DNA of 64,000 bases from NAT127 sp034717695 (GCA_034717695.1 JAYELS010000080.1:1-64000); one strand, 5' to 3'; shown: positions 7,810 through 18,976, counted from the first letter of the stretch. Notes: generated by a model not told the origin, from the letters alone. A program made the numbers and translations.

Positions 7810-8622
7810 TCAATGCCCGTGGCGGGTGAAATCCGGGTACTGGATCTTGCTCGCCGCGCCGCCGTCCACCGGTAGCGAGACACCCGTCAGGTAGCGGGCG
7901 CTGTCGCTGGCGAGAAACAGTGCCGCCTCCGCCACATCCCCGTAGTTCCCGAGGTGCCCCAGCATGGTGGTGGCGCGCATCTGGGTGTTCAAGGCGTCGA
8001 AATCCAGGTTGTCGGGCAGGGTGGAGGTATCCCCCGCCCCGGGGCGCACCGTGCCCACCAGCAGGGAGTTGCAGCGGATATTGTGGGCCGCGTAGTCGTT
8101 GGCGATCTGGCGGGTGAGGGCTTCCATGGCGGCCTTGGCCATGGCGTAGGCGCCCATTTTGGGAATGGCGCGAATGGCGGCCAGGGAGGAAATGTTTATC
8201 ACGGTGCCGCCGCCCCGGGCGATCAGCGGGGGCAGGCTGTACTTGCAGCACCAGAAAAGGCCCTGGATGCCGGTGCGCACGCTGGTGTCGAACAGCGCGC
8301 TCGGCAGTTCGTGCAGGGCCCCCACGGCAATGGCCTCGCCGTTGGCGCCGGCGTTGTTGACGAGAATATCCAGGCCGCCGAATTCCCCCACGGCGCGCTC
8401 CACCAGGGCCCGCACCTGATCCTCGTCGGTGATGTCGAGGGGCTGGTAGAGGGCGCTGGCGCCACTGTCCCGCAGTGCCCGGGCGGCCGCCTCGCCGTGG
8501 TCGCGGTTGCGCCCGCAGATCACCAGCGCGGCGCCTTCCGCCGCAAAGCGCTCGGCCATGGCGCGGCCTATGCCGGCGGTGGAGCCGGTGATGATTGCCA
8601 CCTTGCCGTTCAGTTTTCCCAT
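7810..8622 (-). CDS. Short-chain dehydrogenase/reductase
   Basis: 270 aa. Classical SDR: cofactor motif TGSTAGIG near the N-terminus, NNAG near residue 91, active-site Ser in ISSLAA, and YAMAK as the Tyr-xxx-Lys pair. CGRNRDHGE after the second strand suggests NADP(H) preference, though weakly. It probably oxidises or reduces a hydroxyl/keto group of the substrate handled by this block. It is transcribed away from the TetR gene 54 nt upstream in the same direction, so the two may be cotranscribed. Confidence 0.88.
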   Translation of the reverse strand: MGKLNGKVAIITGSTAGIGRAMAERFAAEGAALVICGRNRDHGEAAARALRDSGASALYQPLDITDEDQVRALVERAVGEFGGLDILVNNAGANGEAIAVGALHELPSALFDTSVRTGIQGLFWCCKYSLPPLIARGGGTVINISSLAAIRAIPKMGAYAMAKAAMEALTRQIANDYAAHNIRCNSLLVGTVRPGAGDTSTLPDNLDFDALNTQMRATTMLGHLGNYGDVAEAALFLASDSARYLTGVSLPVDGGAASKIQYPDFTRHGH

Positions 8623-8676
8623 GGGCGAGGCCCTGTCGTCATGGCGTGAATGGGGCTCTCCCCCGGATGGCGGGGC

Positions 8677-9390
8677 TCAGAGGGGAATCAGCGCCCGACC
8701 CTCGGCGCGAAACGGCTCCCGCAGCATGGCCGCCAGCACGTTGACCATGTCGCCCCAGAAAACGCTGTCATCGGCGTAAGGGCTCTTGCGGCTGCGCTGG
8801 GCATTTTGCCGCTCCAGCAGGGTGCTGAGGAAAAACCCCGACACCAGCCGAAAACGGAAATCAAACACCTGCTTGGGCAGATGGGAGAGGCTGTCCTCGA
8901 TCATCTGGTTGAGGCGGGTGGTCACGGGCATCCTGTCCTGGGCGCGGTAAAAGGGGTGCTCGAGGGTGTCGCGACTGAGCAGGTGGGAACTGAACAGGGT
9001 AAAGATCCGCTGCTCCTGGGCGTCGAACATCTCGAGAATGGGAAACAACAGGGCAGCCAGCAGATCTTCCAGGCCGTGGCCGTCCGCCGGGAGGCTGTCG
9101 ATATGGCGCTGCCGGGCACTTTCCAGGAAGGGAATGCGCAGGTCGAAAATGGCCTGGATCAGGCCTTCCTTGGACTGGAAGTGGTACTGCACCGCCGAGT
9201 TGTTGGCGTGGCCGGCGGCGGTGGCGATCTCCCGCAGGGATACCGCATCGATGCCCCGTTCGGCGAACAGTTGCTGGGCGGCGAGGATGATCTTGCGGGC
9301 ACTCGGGCTGTAGCGCTCCATCTCCTGGCTGATGCTGGCCTTGATGCGGGGAAGGGGCTTTCTGGGCAAATCGGTAACCTCGGCGCGCAT
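8677..9390 (-). CDS. TetR/AcrR-family transcriptional regulator
   Basis: 237 aa. The N-terminal helix-turn-helix region (about 27-75) reads ARKIILAAQQLFAERGIDAVSLREIATAAGHANNSAVQYHFQSKE, with the typical HF position before the long ligand domain. It is probably a ligand-responsive repressor of the neighbouring SDR gene and perhaps the whole 4.9-8.6 kb block. The C-terminal domain gives no clue to the ligand. It follows gcvP in the same direction after 99 nt. Confidence 0.9.
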   Translation of the reverse strand: MRAEVTDLPRKPLPRIKASISQEMERYSPSARKIILAAQQLFAERGIDAVSLREIATAAGHANNSAVQYHFQSKEGLIQAIFDLRIPFLESARQRHIDSLPADGHGLEDLLAALLFPILEMFDAQEQRIFTLFSSHLLSRDTLEHPFYRAQDRMPVTTRLNQMIEDSLSHLPKQVFDFRFRLVSGFFLSTLLERQNAQRSRKSPYADDSVFWGDMVNVLAAMLREPFRAEGRALIPL

Positions 9391-9489
9391 TATGTCATTT
9401 TCCGTTCAGGATACAGGGAAAGGGCTGGCACGCCGCTCGATTGATCCTCAAAACCAACCGCTCGGCACGGCGGGGTGAGAGCCCCGTGG

Positions 9490-12366
<2,877 letters not shown>

Positions 12367-12379
12367 GGTCGTTCCTGTG

Positions 12380-12395
12380 GGACAGAAGCCTGTCC
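12380..12395 (-). promoter_or_regulatory. Hairpin in the gcvP leader
   Basis: GGACAG and CTGTCC form a perfect 6-bp stem with a 4-nt loop just upstream of the gcvP ribosome-binding site. It could modulate translation start. I looked for the conserved core of a glycine riboswitch here and did not recognise it. Confidence 0.3.
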
Positions 12396-12558
12396 AATGC
12401 CCGTGGCGGGGGCAGTGGGACGGTGGCGGGTGGCGGTGGGCTTGGAGGTGCGCACCGGAGAAGGGCGGCATTTTACCAACCCCGGCGGCGGAGCGGCAAA
12501 CGAAAGCGGAGCGCTCATCGGGTCGGCTAAGATGGCGCCAGGTTCCCGGAGACCACCC

Positions 12559-13170
12559 ATGTCCGAACGTATCCCGACGACCGAAACCCTGCCCGTATTG
12601 TTGGCCCGGGTGCGCGCCTGCCGCCACTGCGCGGACCTTCCCCTGGGGCCTAATCCGGTGCTCCGGGTCGACAGCCGCGCCCGCATCCTGGTGATCGGCC
12701 AGGCCCCGGGGACGCGGGTGCACGCCACCGGCATTCCCTGGAACGACCCCAGCGGCGACCGTCTGCGGGCCTGGATGGGCATCGATCAGGAGACCTTCTA
12801 CGACGAGGCCCGCATCGCCATCATGCCCATGGGCTTTTGCTACCCGGGCCGGGGCAAGTCCGGGGACCTGCCGCCGCCTCCGGCCTGCGCGCCCCTGTGG
12901 CATCCCCGCCTGCTTGCCCACCTGCCCGCCGTCGAACTGGTGCTGCTGATCGGCCAATATGCCCAGCGCCATTACCTCGCGGAGCTGGGGCTTGCCAGCT
13001 TTGCCAGCCTGACCGCGACGGTGCGCAATGGGCCGGCCCCGGGGGGGCGCTACTTCCCCCTCGTCCACCCCTCGCCCCGCAACCAGCTGTGGCTCAGGCG
13101 CAATCCCTGGTTCGACGCCGAGGTGGTACCCCGGCTGCGGGCGCGGGTGGCCCGCGTTCTCGGCGATTGA
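12559..13170 (+). CDS. Uracil-DNA glycosylase superfamily protein (family 4/5-like)
   Basis: 203 aa from the ATG at 12559. The motif VIGQAPGTRVHATGIPW resembles motif A of family 4/5 uracil-DNA glycosylases (GEAPG), and LVHPSPRN is the second active-site motif. Four cysteines (about 21, 24, 94, 110) are spaced like the 4Fe-4S ligands of family 4 enzymes, which is suggestive. It is probably DNA repair, but this subgroup (GQAPG with N-D-P-S-G-D-R) is often left uncharacterised. It diverges from gcvP with 192 nt between them. Confidence 0.75.
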   Translation: MSERIPTTETLPVLLARVRACRHCADLPLGPNPVLRVDSRARILVIGQAPGTRVHATGIPWNDPSGDRLRAWMGIDQETFYDEARIAIMPMGFCYPGRGKSGDLPPPPACAPLWHPRLLAHLPAVELVLLIGQYAQRHYLAELGLASFASLTATVRNGPAPGGRYFPLVHPSPRNQLWLRRNPWFDAEVVPRLRARVARVLGD

Positions 13171-13358
13171 AGCGGCCCCTGGCCAGAAAAGCCCGGTCTG
13201 ACAAAATCCTTGCCAGGGGATTCTCCGCCCCCGTACCATGGCCGCGCCTGGGTCCCTGAGCGACACCGGGCGGCCGTTTCCCCGGGATCGGTCGTCATCA
13301 GGCCATGGATCCCAGGCTTCCCGAAAAGGAAGAACCTGCATACTCAAAGGAGAGAGTC

Positions 13359-13886
13359 ATGAAACACGCAAAAACCCTGCTCGCAACCCTCACCCTGTCC
13401 GCCCTTATCCCCCTCGCCCATGCCGAGCCCTATATCGGCGGCAACTACCTGTACCTGGATTATTCGGAGGGAGAAATCGATGTGGATCTCGGTGCGTTGT
13501 ACCTGCGCGGCGGCTTTCAGTTCAACGAATGGGCGGCGGTGGAAGCGCGGATCGGCACCGGTATCTCGGATGATTCCGTAGACTTCTACGGCTGGGATGC
13601 GGATGTGGAAGTCAACGAGATCTACGGCGGCTATTTTGTCGCCGGTATTCCCAACAGCAGCATGTTCTACCCCTATGCCGTCGTCGGTTACACCCAGGGG
13701 AAGCTGGAGATAAACGTGGCGGGATTGAGCGAATCCGACTCCGACGGGGATTTCTCCTACGGCCTTGGTCTCGATCTGCGCTTCACCGACAGCCTGGCGG
13801 GCAACATCGAGTTCATGCGCTACATGGATATTGACGGCGGCGAGCTCGACGGCTTCAGCGCCGGCATCAAGTACAGCTTCAAGTAA
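13359..13886 (+). CDS. Outer-membrane beta-barrel protein (OmpA/porin-like)
   Basis: 175 aa. The ATG at 13359 follows AAAGGAGAG and gives a signal peptide ending at AHAEPY. The mature part has alternating amphipathic strands with aromatic girdles (YIGGNYLYLDYSEGE, DLGALYLRGGFQFNEWAAVE, FSAGIKYSFK) and a C-terminal Phe, as in small 8-stranded outer-membrane barrels. No function can be assigned beyond outer-membrane placement. No close operon partner is visible; the next gene is 174 nt downstream. Confidence 0.75.
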   Translation: MKHAKTLLATLTLSALIPLAHAEPYIGGNYLYLDYSEGEIDVDLGALYLRGGFQFNEWAAVEARIGTGISDDSVDFYGWDADVEVNEIYGGYFVAGIPNSSMFYPYAVVGYTQGKLEINVAGLSESDSDGDFSYGLGLDLRFTDSLAGNIEFMRYMDIDGGELDGFSAGIKYSFK

Positions 13887-14060
13887 ATTTGCTCCGTTCC
13901 CCCGCCGCCCGGCAACCCGACAGGGATCCCTGCCCGGGCGGCGTCTCCCCCGCCTTCCATTTTCCTCGACCGAGCCCTTTGTGGTGCCCAAACGACAGAT
14001 TTTCCCTTAGGCTATGGGCATCCTTGCCTGTTGGTATTGTTCCTCGATAAGGAGTGAGTG

Positions 14061-14372
14061 GTGAAAATTCAGAGAGTGATCCAAGCCAAGCTGGCGGCCG
14101 CCCTGTCGCCACGCCATCTGGCGGTGATCAACGAAAGCCATATGCACAGCGTGCCGCCCGGGTCCGAGACCCATTTCAAGGTGGTGGTGGTCAGCGACGC
14201 CTTTGCCGGCAAGCGCCAGGTGCAGCGCCACCAGCAGGTCTACGCCATTCTGGCAGAGGAGCTCCGGGGTGGCGTCCACGCCCTCGCCATCCATACCTAT
14301 GCGCCGGATGAATGGCAGGGTGAGGCCCCCGATTCTCCCCGCTGCCTGGGGGGCTCCAAGGCCGAAGCCTGA
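14061..14372 (+). CDS. bolA: BolA-family protein
   Basis: 103 aa from the GTG at 14061; the adjacent GTG at 14058 is too close to AGGAG. LAVINESHMHSVPPGSETHFKVVVVSDAFAGKRQVQRHQQVYAILAEEL-type sequence (about 20-70) has the invariant HFKVVVVS core and the C-terminal His (ALAIHTY) used for Fe-S binding with monothiol glutaredoxins. BolA proteins act in iron-sulfur trafficking and stationary-phase morphology. It stands alone, with a DUF4399 gene 59 nt downstream. Confidence 0.93.
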   Translation: MKIQRVIQAKLAAALSPRHLAVINESHMHSVPPGSETHFKVVVVSDAFAGKRQVQRHQQVYAILAEELRGGVHALAIHTYAPDEWQGEAPDSPRCLGGSKAEA

Positions 14373-14431
14373 TCCCGTGCCCTGGGGCCGCGCCAATTTC
14401 CTTCCACGACAACCACAGAGGTGTGAATCCC

Positions 14432-14851
14432 ATGAGAAAAAGCGGTCTGTTTTCCCTGTTGCTGGCGGGTGTCGCCAGTCTGGCCCTGGCGGGCCCCACC
14501 CCGGCCCCGGAAGGGGCGAGCGCCACCATTGTGTCCCCCGCCGATGGTGCAACGGTCACCAGCCCCGTCACCGTGGTGTTCGGCCTTACCGGCATGGGTG
14601 TCGCGCCGGCGGGGGTGGAGCACGCCAACACCGGCCATCACCACCTGCTGGTGGATGTGGACACGCTGCCCGATCTGGACAAGCCCATCCCCGCCGACGC
14701 CAACCATATCCACTTCGGCGGCGGCCAGACCGAGGTGAAACTGGAACTCAAGCCCGGCACCCACAGCCTCCAGCTGCTGCTGGGTGATCATTACCACATT
14801 CCCCACAACCCGCCGGTGCTGTCGGAGAAGATCACCATCACCGTGGAGTGA
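14432..14851 (+). CDS. Exported DUF4399 protein
   Basis: 139 aa from the ATG at 14432, preceded by AGAGGTG. The signal peptide ends at LALAGP. The mature part has an immunoglobulin-like pattern (IVSPADGATVTSPVTVVFGL) and a conserved His-rich loop (EHANTGHHHLLVDVD, ADANHIHFGGGQTEVKLEL, LLGDHYHIPH), the hallmark of DUF4399. The histidines suggest metal binding in the periplasm, which is an inference; the function is unknown. A strong terminator follows 19 nt after the stop. Confidence 0.85.
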   Translation: MRKSGLFSLLLAGVASLALAGPTPAPEGASATIVSPADGATVTSPVTVVFGLTGMGVAPAGVEHANTGHHHLLVDVDTLPDLDKPIPADANHIHFGGGQTEVKLELKPGTHSLQLLLGDHYHIPHNPPVLSEKITITVE

Positions 14852-14870
14852 ACCGGGTCTTCCCTCGGGA

Positions 14871-14905
14871 AAGGGTGATTTAGCTGCGCTGGATCACCCT
14901 TTTTT
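14871..14905 (+). terminator. Rho-independent terminator after the DUF4399 gene
   Basis: AGGGTGAT pairs with ATCACCCT around a 13-nt loop and is followed by TTTTT. It lies between the DUF4399 and ompW genes. Confidence 0.88.
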
Positions 14906-14944
14906 GTCATAACGACAATAAAGACCTTTCAAAGCCTGCGGAAA

Positions 14945-14958
14945 TTAATCTGGATCAA
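14945..14958 (+). promoter_or_regulatory. FNR/Anr box and -10 of the ompW promoter
   Basis: TTAAT-CTGG-ATCAA differs from the FNR consensus TTGAT-N4-ATCAA at one position. A -10-like TGTACT lies at 14981-14986. If transcription starts at 14993 the box is centred exactly at -41.5, the class II activator position. ompW is a known FNR target in enterobacteria, and an Fnr-type regulator is encoded just downstream. Confidence 0.72.
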
Positions 14959-15027
14959 TTTTGCCCCGTTCCCCGGGTGGTGTACTGGCGCCAAAGCCAC
15001 TTACCACTACCCACAAGAGGGAACACC

Positions 15028-15720
15028 ATGAAGCTGCAACCCATCGCCCTTGGACTTTCGCTCGCCGCGGCGGCCTTTGCCAGCCACCAGGCCAGCGCCT
15101 ATGAGGCATCCGACATTATCCTGCGGGTTGGCGCCGCCACCGTGGCACCGGACGAGAGCAGTTCCGAGCTGTCGAGTCCGGCCCTCGGGGGCAGGGTCGC
15201 CGGATCGTCCGCCTCGGTGGACGACAACACCCAGCTGGGCATCACCGGGACCTGGATGCTGACGCCCAATCTCGGTCTGGGGCTGCTCGCCGCCACCCCC
15301 TTCGAGCACGATGTTGAGGCCAATACCGGGGCGCTCGGCCTTGGCACCGTGGATGCCGGCAGCGTCAAGCACCTGCCGCCCACCCTCACGGTGCAGTATT
15401 TCCCCATGGGTTCCGGCTCCGCCATCCAGCCTTACCTGGGGGCGGGCCTCAACTACACGACGTTCTTCAGCGAATCGGTGGCCGGCGAACTGGAATCGGT
15501 GCTCGGTGACGGCAGCCTCACCCTGGACGATTCCTGGGGCCTTGCCCTGGAGGCGGGCATCGATGTGGCCCTCGGTGAAAATTGGCTGCTTAACGCCGCC
15601 GTGTGGTACCTGGATATCGATACCACCGCGACATTCCGCTTCGACAGTGGGGTGCGGGTGAAAACCGATGTGGATATCGACCCCTGGGTGTATGCGCTGA
15701 CCCTGGGCTATCGGTTCTGA
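15028..15720 (+). CDS. ompW: OmpW-family outer-membrane protein
   Basis: 230 aa. The ATG at 15028 is preceded by AGAGGGA and gives a signal peptide ending HQASAYE. The barrel shows OmpW signatures: DIILRVGAATVAPDES, a DDNTQLGITGTWMLTPNLGL strand pair, HLPPTLTVQYFP, IQPYLGAGLNYTTFF, and the ending LTLGYRF. OmpW forms an 8-stranded barrel with a hydrophobic channel for small non-polar molecules. Its promoter has an FNR box and its 3' end converges on the fnr-type gene. Confidence 0.93.
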   Translation: MKLQPIALGLSLAAAAFASHQASAYEASDIILRVGAATVAPDESSSELSSPALGGRVAGSSASVDDNTQLGITGTWMLTPNLGLGLLAATPFEHDVEANTGALGLGTVDAGSVKHLPPTLTVQYFPMGSGSAIQPYLGAGLNYTTFFSESVAGELESVLGDGSLTLDDSWGLALEAGIDVALGENWLLNAAVWYLDIDTTATFRFDSGVRVKTDVDIDPWVYALTLGYRF

Positions 15721-15736
15721 GGGGAGGGGTGAGGGT

Positions 15737-15760
15737 CGCCCGGTCCCGCGGGACCGGGCG
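15737..15760. repeat. 24-bp perfect palindrome between convergent ompW and fnr
   Basis: Bases 15737-15760 read CGCCCGGTCCCG then its exact reverse complement. It fills most of the 44-nt gap between two convergent genes. Neither strand has a T tract, so it is not a standard intrinsic terminator, but it could stop or stabilise both transcripts. Confidence 0.8.
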
Positions 15761-15764
15761 GCGA

Positions 15765-16481
15765 TCAGGTATTGGCCATGGCCCGCAGGCGGTCGAGATC
15801 GGTGATCTCGATTTCCTTCTTGTCCACCACCAGTAGATCGAGCTTCTGGAAGCGGCTGAACACCCGGCTCACGGTTTCCACCGTCAGGCCGAGGTAGTTG
15901 CCGATATCGGCCCGGGACATGGGCAGGCGGAAGCGGGTGCTGGACAGCTTGCGGCGGGCGTTGCGGGCCGAGATGCTGGTGAGCAGGGTGGCGATGCGTT
16001 CCTCGGCGCTGTTTTTGCTGAGCATGGTGATCAACTGTTGATCGTTGGTGATCTCGCGGCTCATCAGGCTGAAGAAGTGGCGTTGCAGGGAGGGAATCTG
16101 GATGCTCAGTTCCTCCATGCGGGTAAAGGGGATTTCGCACACGGCGGAGGTTTCGAGGGCGATCGAGGCGTTGATGTGGTTGGGGTGGCCGATGCCATCC
16201 ATGCCGAACACTTCGCCGGGCAGGTAGAACCCGGTCACCTGCTCGATGCCTTCGTTGTTGACGGTAAACCCCTTGATGGCGCCGCTGCGCACCGCGTAGA
16301 TGGAGCGAAACGGCTCGCCGGCGTGGTAGATGTACTCGCCTTTCTGCAGCGGGCGTCCCCGTTCGACGATGCGGTCGAGGCGGTCGATTTCATCCGCCTG
16401 CAGGGCCATGGGCAGGCACAGGGCATTCATTCTGCAATCGCCGCAATTCACCGCACCGTTGTGAGGACACTTGGCATCCAT
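15765..16481 (-). CDS. fnr: Fnr/Anr-type oxygen-sensing transcriptional regulator
   Basis: 238 aa from the ATG at 16481 (AGGGGA 9-13 nt upstream). An ATG at 16535 would overlap the previous gene and is the alternative. Cys residues 13, 16 and 22 (NCGDCRMNALC) and Cys115 (ETSAVCEIPF) match the four ligands of the FNR 4Fe-4S cluster. The cyclic-nucleotide-like barrel (about 45-130) precedes the dimer helix and the HTH (SRADIGNYLGLTVETVSRVFSRFQ), whose E--SR is the FNR recognition helix. It activates anaerobic and microaerobic genes when oxygen is low. FNR boxes lie near ompW and the hemN-like/usp promoter. Confidence 0.94.
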   Translation of the reverse strand: MDAKCPHNGAVNCGDCRMNALCLPMALQADEIDRLDRIVERGRPLQKGEYIYHAGEPFRSIYAVRSGAIKGFTVNNEGIEQVTGFYLPGEVFGMDGIGHPNHINASIALETSAVCEIPFTRMEELSIQIPSLQRHFFSLMSREITNDQQLITMLSKNSAEERIATLLTSISARNARRKLSSTRFRLPMSRADIGNYLGLTVETVSRVFSRFQKLDLLVVDKKEIEITDLDRLRAMANT

Positions 16482-16527
16482 CGACGAAATCCCCTGACCT
16501 TTGAGTGACGGAAGTATATCCACTCCA

Positions 16528-17694
16528 TCAGCCATGGTCATCCACTCCGTGGTCACAAAGCAGTCGCAGCACGGACTGCAGGTTGCGGGCCCCCGCGGGG
16601 GTGAGAATCACTTCGCGGTCGTCGGCGATTATCCAGCCCTCGGCGAGCAGGCGCTGGTGACTGGCCGGGTCGAGGCGCGCTGGCAGGTCGGCGCGGTGAT
16701 GGCAGAACAGGGCCTGGATCAGCCGGTAGGGGGCCGAGTCGACGATCGGTGTCGGGCTCCAGCTGGCGATCGGGCTGCACTCCTCGTCGAGCAGCTGGCG
16801 GTACCGGGCGGGATCCTGGGTGTTGTGGTAGAGGTAGCCCTCGCTGATGCCGTCGGCGCCGATGCCGAGACCCAGCCAGTTGGCAATGTCGCTGTTGTAG
16901 AACCCCCAGGGGCCGTAGCTCAGGTGATGATTGTCCCGCAGGGCGACATCGCCGTGGCGGGGATGCTTGAAGGTGCGATCCCCGAACAGCAGGTATCCCG
17001 CGGCCTCCAGGCTGCCCGCCGCCCCCTCGAAAAGCCGCTGCAAGCTGCAGTCGGCGCTGGCGGGCCGCACCGGCGGGATGCTCTGGATCAGCTCGATTTC
17101 CTCCGCTTGGGAGCGGGCCAGAACCCCCACCAGGCGATCGGCGAACAGGGTGTTGGTATCCGTGCTGTACAGCACGGTACCGCGCAGGCGCAGGGGCTGG
17201 AATTCGTCGATCGCGGCGAGGGCCCGCTGGCACTGGTCGAGGCCGCGGTCAGCGGCGGCGATGGTGGCGTCGATGACAAGGCGCACCACGTCGAAACCGA
17301 GGCCCCGCACCAGGGCCAGGTGTTCCCGCAGGCAGTGCTCGGGGCCGAGATCGATGCCGCGCACCACGCCCTGGCTGTGCCGGAGGTTGAAGCGGCTGCA
17401 CAGCCGGAACACCAGCTCGGTCAATGCCTCGGTGGGCAGCTGGCGGAGGGGGTAGCCCCGCAGCCAGAGGCTCGCCACCGCGCCCCGGGTGGGCAGGGTG
17501 GCCGCCTTCAGGGCGATGTCGCGCCCCAGCAGGGACAGGTAGTCGGGGCAGTGGCGGGCGGGAAAGTAGACGTTGATGCCGACCCGGGAAATGGCGGTGA
17601 TATCGCCCCGGGACGGTATCCGGGCATGCTCCCCGCCCAAGGTTTCCCCCAGCAGCGAAAAGGGCGGACTGCGGTGTAGCTGCTCGGGGTTCAC
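16528..17694 (-). CDS. HemN-like protein lacking the radical-SAM CxxxCxxC motif
   Basis: 388 aa from a GTG at 17694 with no clear ribosome-binding site. The overall pattern follows oxygen-independent coproporphyrinogen III dehydrogenase: strand-helix repeats, then LSYGPWGFYNSDIANWLGLGIGADGISEGYLYHN, like the HemN stretch before the C-terminal domain, and a C-terminal winged-helix-like part. At the expected cluster site it reads GINVYFPARHCPDYLSLLG, with one Cys instead of three, and the GGGTP motif is also absent. It probably cannot bind the usual cluster. It lies 46 nt upstream of fnr in the same direction (hemN-anr order as in Pseudomonas) and shares an FNR box with the divergent usp gene. 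Confidence 0.72.
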   Translation of the reverse strand: MNPEQLHRSPPFSLLGETLGGEHARIPSRGDITAISRVGINVYFPARHCPDYLSLLGRDIALKAATLPTRGAVASLWLRGYPLRQLPTEALTELVFRLCSRFNLRHSQGVVRGIDLGPEHCLREHLALVRGLGFDVVRLVIDATIAAADRGLDQCQRALAAIDEFQPLRLRGTVLYSTDTNTLFADRLVGVLARSQAEEIELIQSIPPVRPASADCSLQRLFEGAAGSLEAAGYLLFGDRTFKHPRHGDVALRDNHHLSYGPWGFYNSDIANWLGLGIGADGISEGYLYHNTQDPARYRQLLDEECSPIASWSPTPIVDSAPYRLIQALFCHHRADLPARLDPASHQRLLAEGWIIADDREVILTPAGARNLQSVLRLLCDHGVDDHG

Positions 17695-17766
17695 AGGGGG
17701 GCTGGCCTCGCTTCACAGGGTCCACGGCATCAGGGGGAACTCTAGCCCCGCTCCCCGGACGGGCCA

Positions 17767-17780
17767 ATGATGCAAATCAA
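17767..17780. promoter_or_regulatory. FNR/Anr box shared by the hemN-like and usp genes
   Basis: ATGAT-GCAA-ATCAA differs from TTGAT-N4-ATCAA at one position. On the + strand TACACT at 17804-17809 and on the - strand TAGAGT (17739-17744) lie at near-symmetric class II spacing, so one box could serve both divergent genes. Universal stress genes and hemN are common FNR/Anr targets. Confidence 0.68.
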
Positions 17781-17918
17781 CAGACGGAAAAGTCACCGAC
17801 GGCTACACTCAAGCCAACGGGATTTTCCCGTGGGCGCGGGGTTTTGAGGTGCGCTCACTGGCCGGCGAAGTCCGTCCTGATGATCCGGTGCCGACGGGCA
17901 CCCAGCATGGAGAGTGCG

Positions 17919-18785
17919 ATGAATACCATTCTTGGCGTCATTACCGACTGGTCCCTGGCGGGCCAGGTGCTCAGCCGGGCGCGACAGTTGGGCAAGGCCC
18001 ACGGCGCGCGGGTCTGCCTCTATTGCCCGGTGACCGACCAGCTGGAGGAAATGAATCGCTACATCGGCTTCGACAATTACCAGGCGGTGAAGGAAGAGAT
18101 CCTCGCCGACAACCGCGCCCGCCTCGAGCAACTGATCGGTGATCTCGATATCGACGCGGTGTTGGACTGGCAGGTTCATCCTTATCAGGGTGTGGCGGCC
18201 CAGGCGGAGTCCTGCTCCGCCACCCTCATCGTGATGGCCATGAACGAGCACCACGTCATCGGCGATCTGCTCCACAGGGCGGACGACTGGCACCTGCTCC
18301 GGGCGGCGCCCTGCCCGGTGTTGCTGCTGTCCCGCTCCGACCATCCGTTCCGCTCCGTGGTGGCCGCCATCGACAGCCTCGATGAATCGGAGGCGAGCCA
18401 GGGCCTCGCCGCCCGGGTGCTGGACGCGGCCCGGGCCTTGGCGGATGTGATGCAGTTGCCCCTCACGGTGATCAGCGTGGTGCCCGATCCCGTCTACGTC
18501 TACGGTGACATGGCCGCCAGCCCCCTGATGCTCGACTATCGCGCCCAGGCCGAGCGCACCGCCCGCCACAACCAGGTAACCCTGCTGGCGCGATTCGGTG
18601 TGAAGGCGGAGCGCCAGGTGGTCGAGGTGGGGCCCGTGGCCCGGGTTCTCGAGGAAGCCGCCGCCGACGCCGGTATCCTGGTGCTCGGCACCCTCGCCAA
18701 CAAGGGTTGGAAGGGGTGGGTGATAGGCAACACGGCGGAGCGTATCCTCAGTCGCGTCGTGGGCGACATGCTGGTGGTCAATTGA
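17919..18785 (+). CDS. Tandem universal stress protein
   Basis: 288 aa from the ATG at 17919, after GGAGAG. Two UspA domains are joined: residues 1-135 end in HLLRAAPCPVLLLS, and 140-288 end in GWVIGNTAERILSRVVGDMLVVN. The second keeps the ATP-binding-like pattern G-x2-G-x9-G-S/N (LGTLANKGWKGWVIGNTAE), while the first is degenerate. It is a UspE-like two-domain arrangement, cytoplasmic and probably induced under low oxygen or stress through the FNR box upstream. Confidence 0.9.
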   Translation: MNTILGVITDWSLAGQVLSRARQLGKAHGARVCLYCPVTDQLEEMNRYIGFDNYQAVKEEILADNRARLEQLIGDLDIDAVLDWQVHPYQGVAAQAESCSATLIVMAMNEHHVIGDLLHRADDWHLLRAAPCPVLLLSRSDHPFRSVVAAIDSLDESEASQGLAARVLDAARALADVMQLPLTVISVVPDPVYVYGDMAASPLMLDYRAQAERTARHNQVTLLARFGVKAERQVVEVGPVARVLEEAAADAGILVLGTLANKGWKGWVIGNTAERILSRVVGDMLVVN

Positions 18786-18870
18786 CGATGCTGCCGGCGC
18801 CTGATTCGGCGCGTTCCGGGGGTTTGTTGAAATAATTTACATCTCATTGATTATTAAAGATTTGTTTTTG

Positions 18871-18899
18871 TTGACTGGTTTTCTGTTTGGCCCTATTTT
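18871..18899 (+). promoter_or_regulatory. Sigma-70 promoter for the PA3496-family gene
   Basis: TTGACT (18871-18876), a 17-nt spacer and TATTTT (18894-18899) lie in an unusually AT-rich 80-nt segment. The start would be near 18906, giving a leader of about 70 nt. Confidence 0.55.
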
Positions 18900-18976
18900 G
18901 CGCGCAATTGGCGGGTGCCAAATCCTGTCGCTGTTAGGTTCCTTTAGGTCATCGATATTCGAGGAGCGATTTACTG

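Noticed and set aside
12367..12558. Glycine riboswitch before gcvP
   Set aside because: Only a simple hairpin is visible; the conserved riboswitch core could not be recognised. A covariance-model search would settle it.
12367..13347. N-terminal extension of gcvP to 13347
   Set aside because: The frame is open, but it runs antisense through the glycosylase-like gene, and P-protein similarity begins at 12366.
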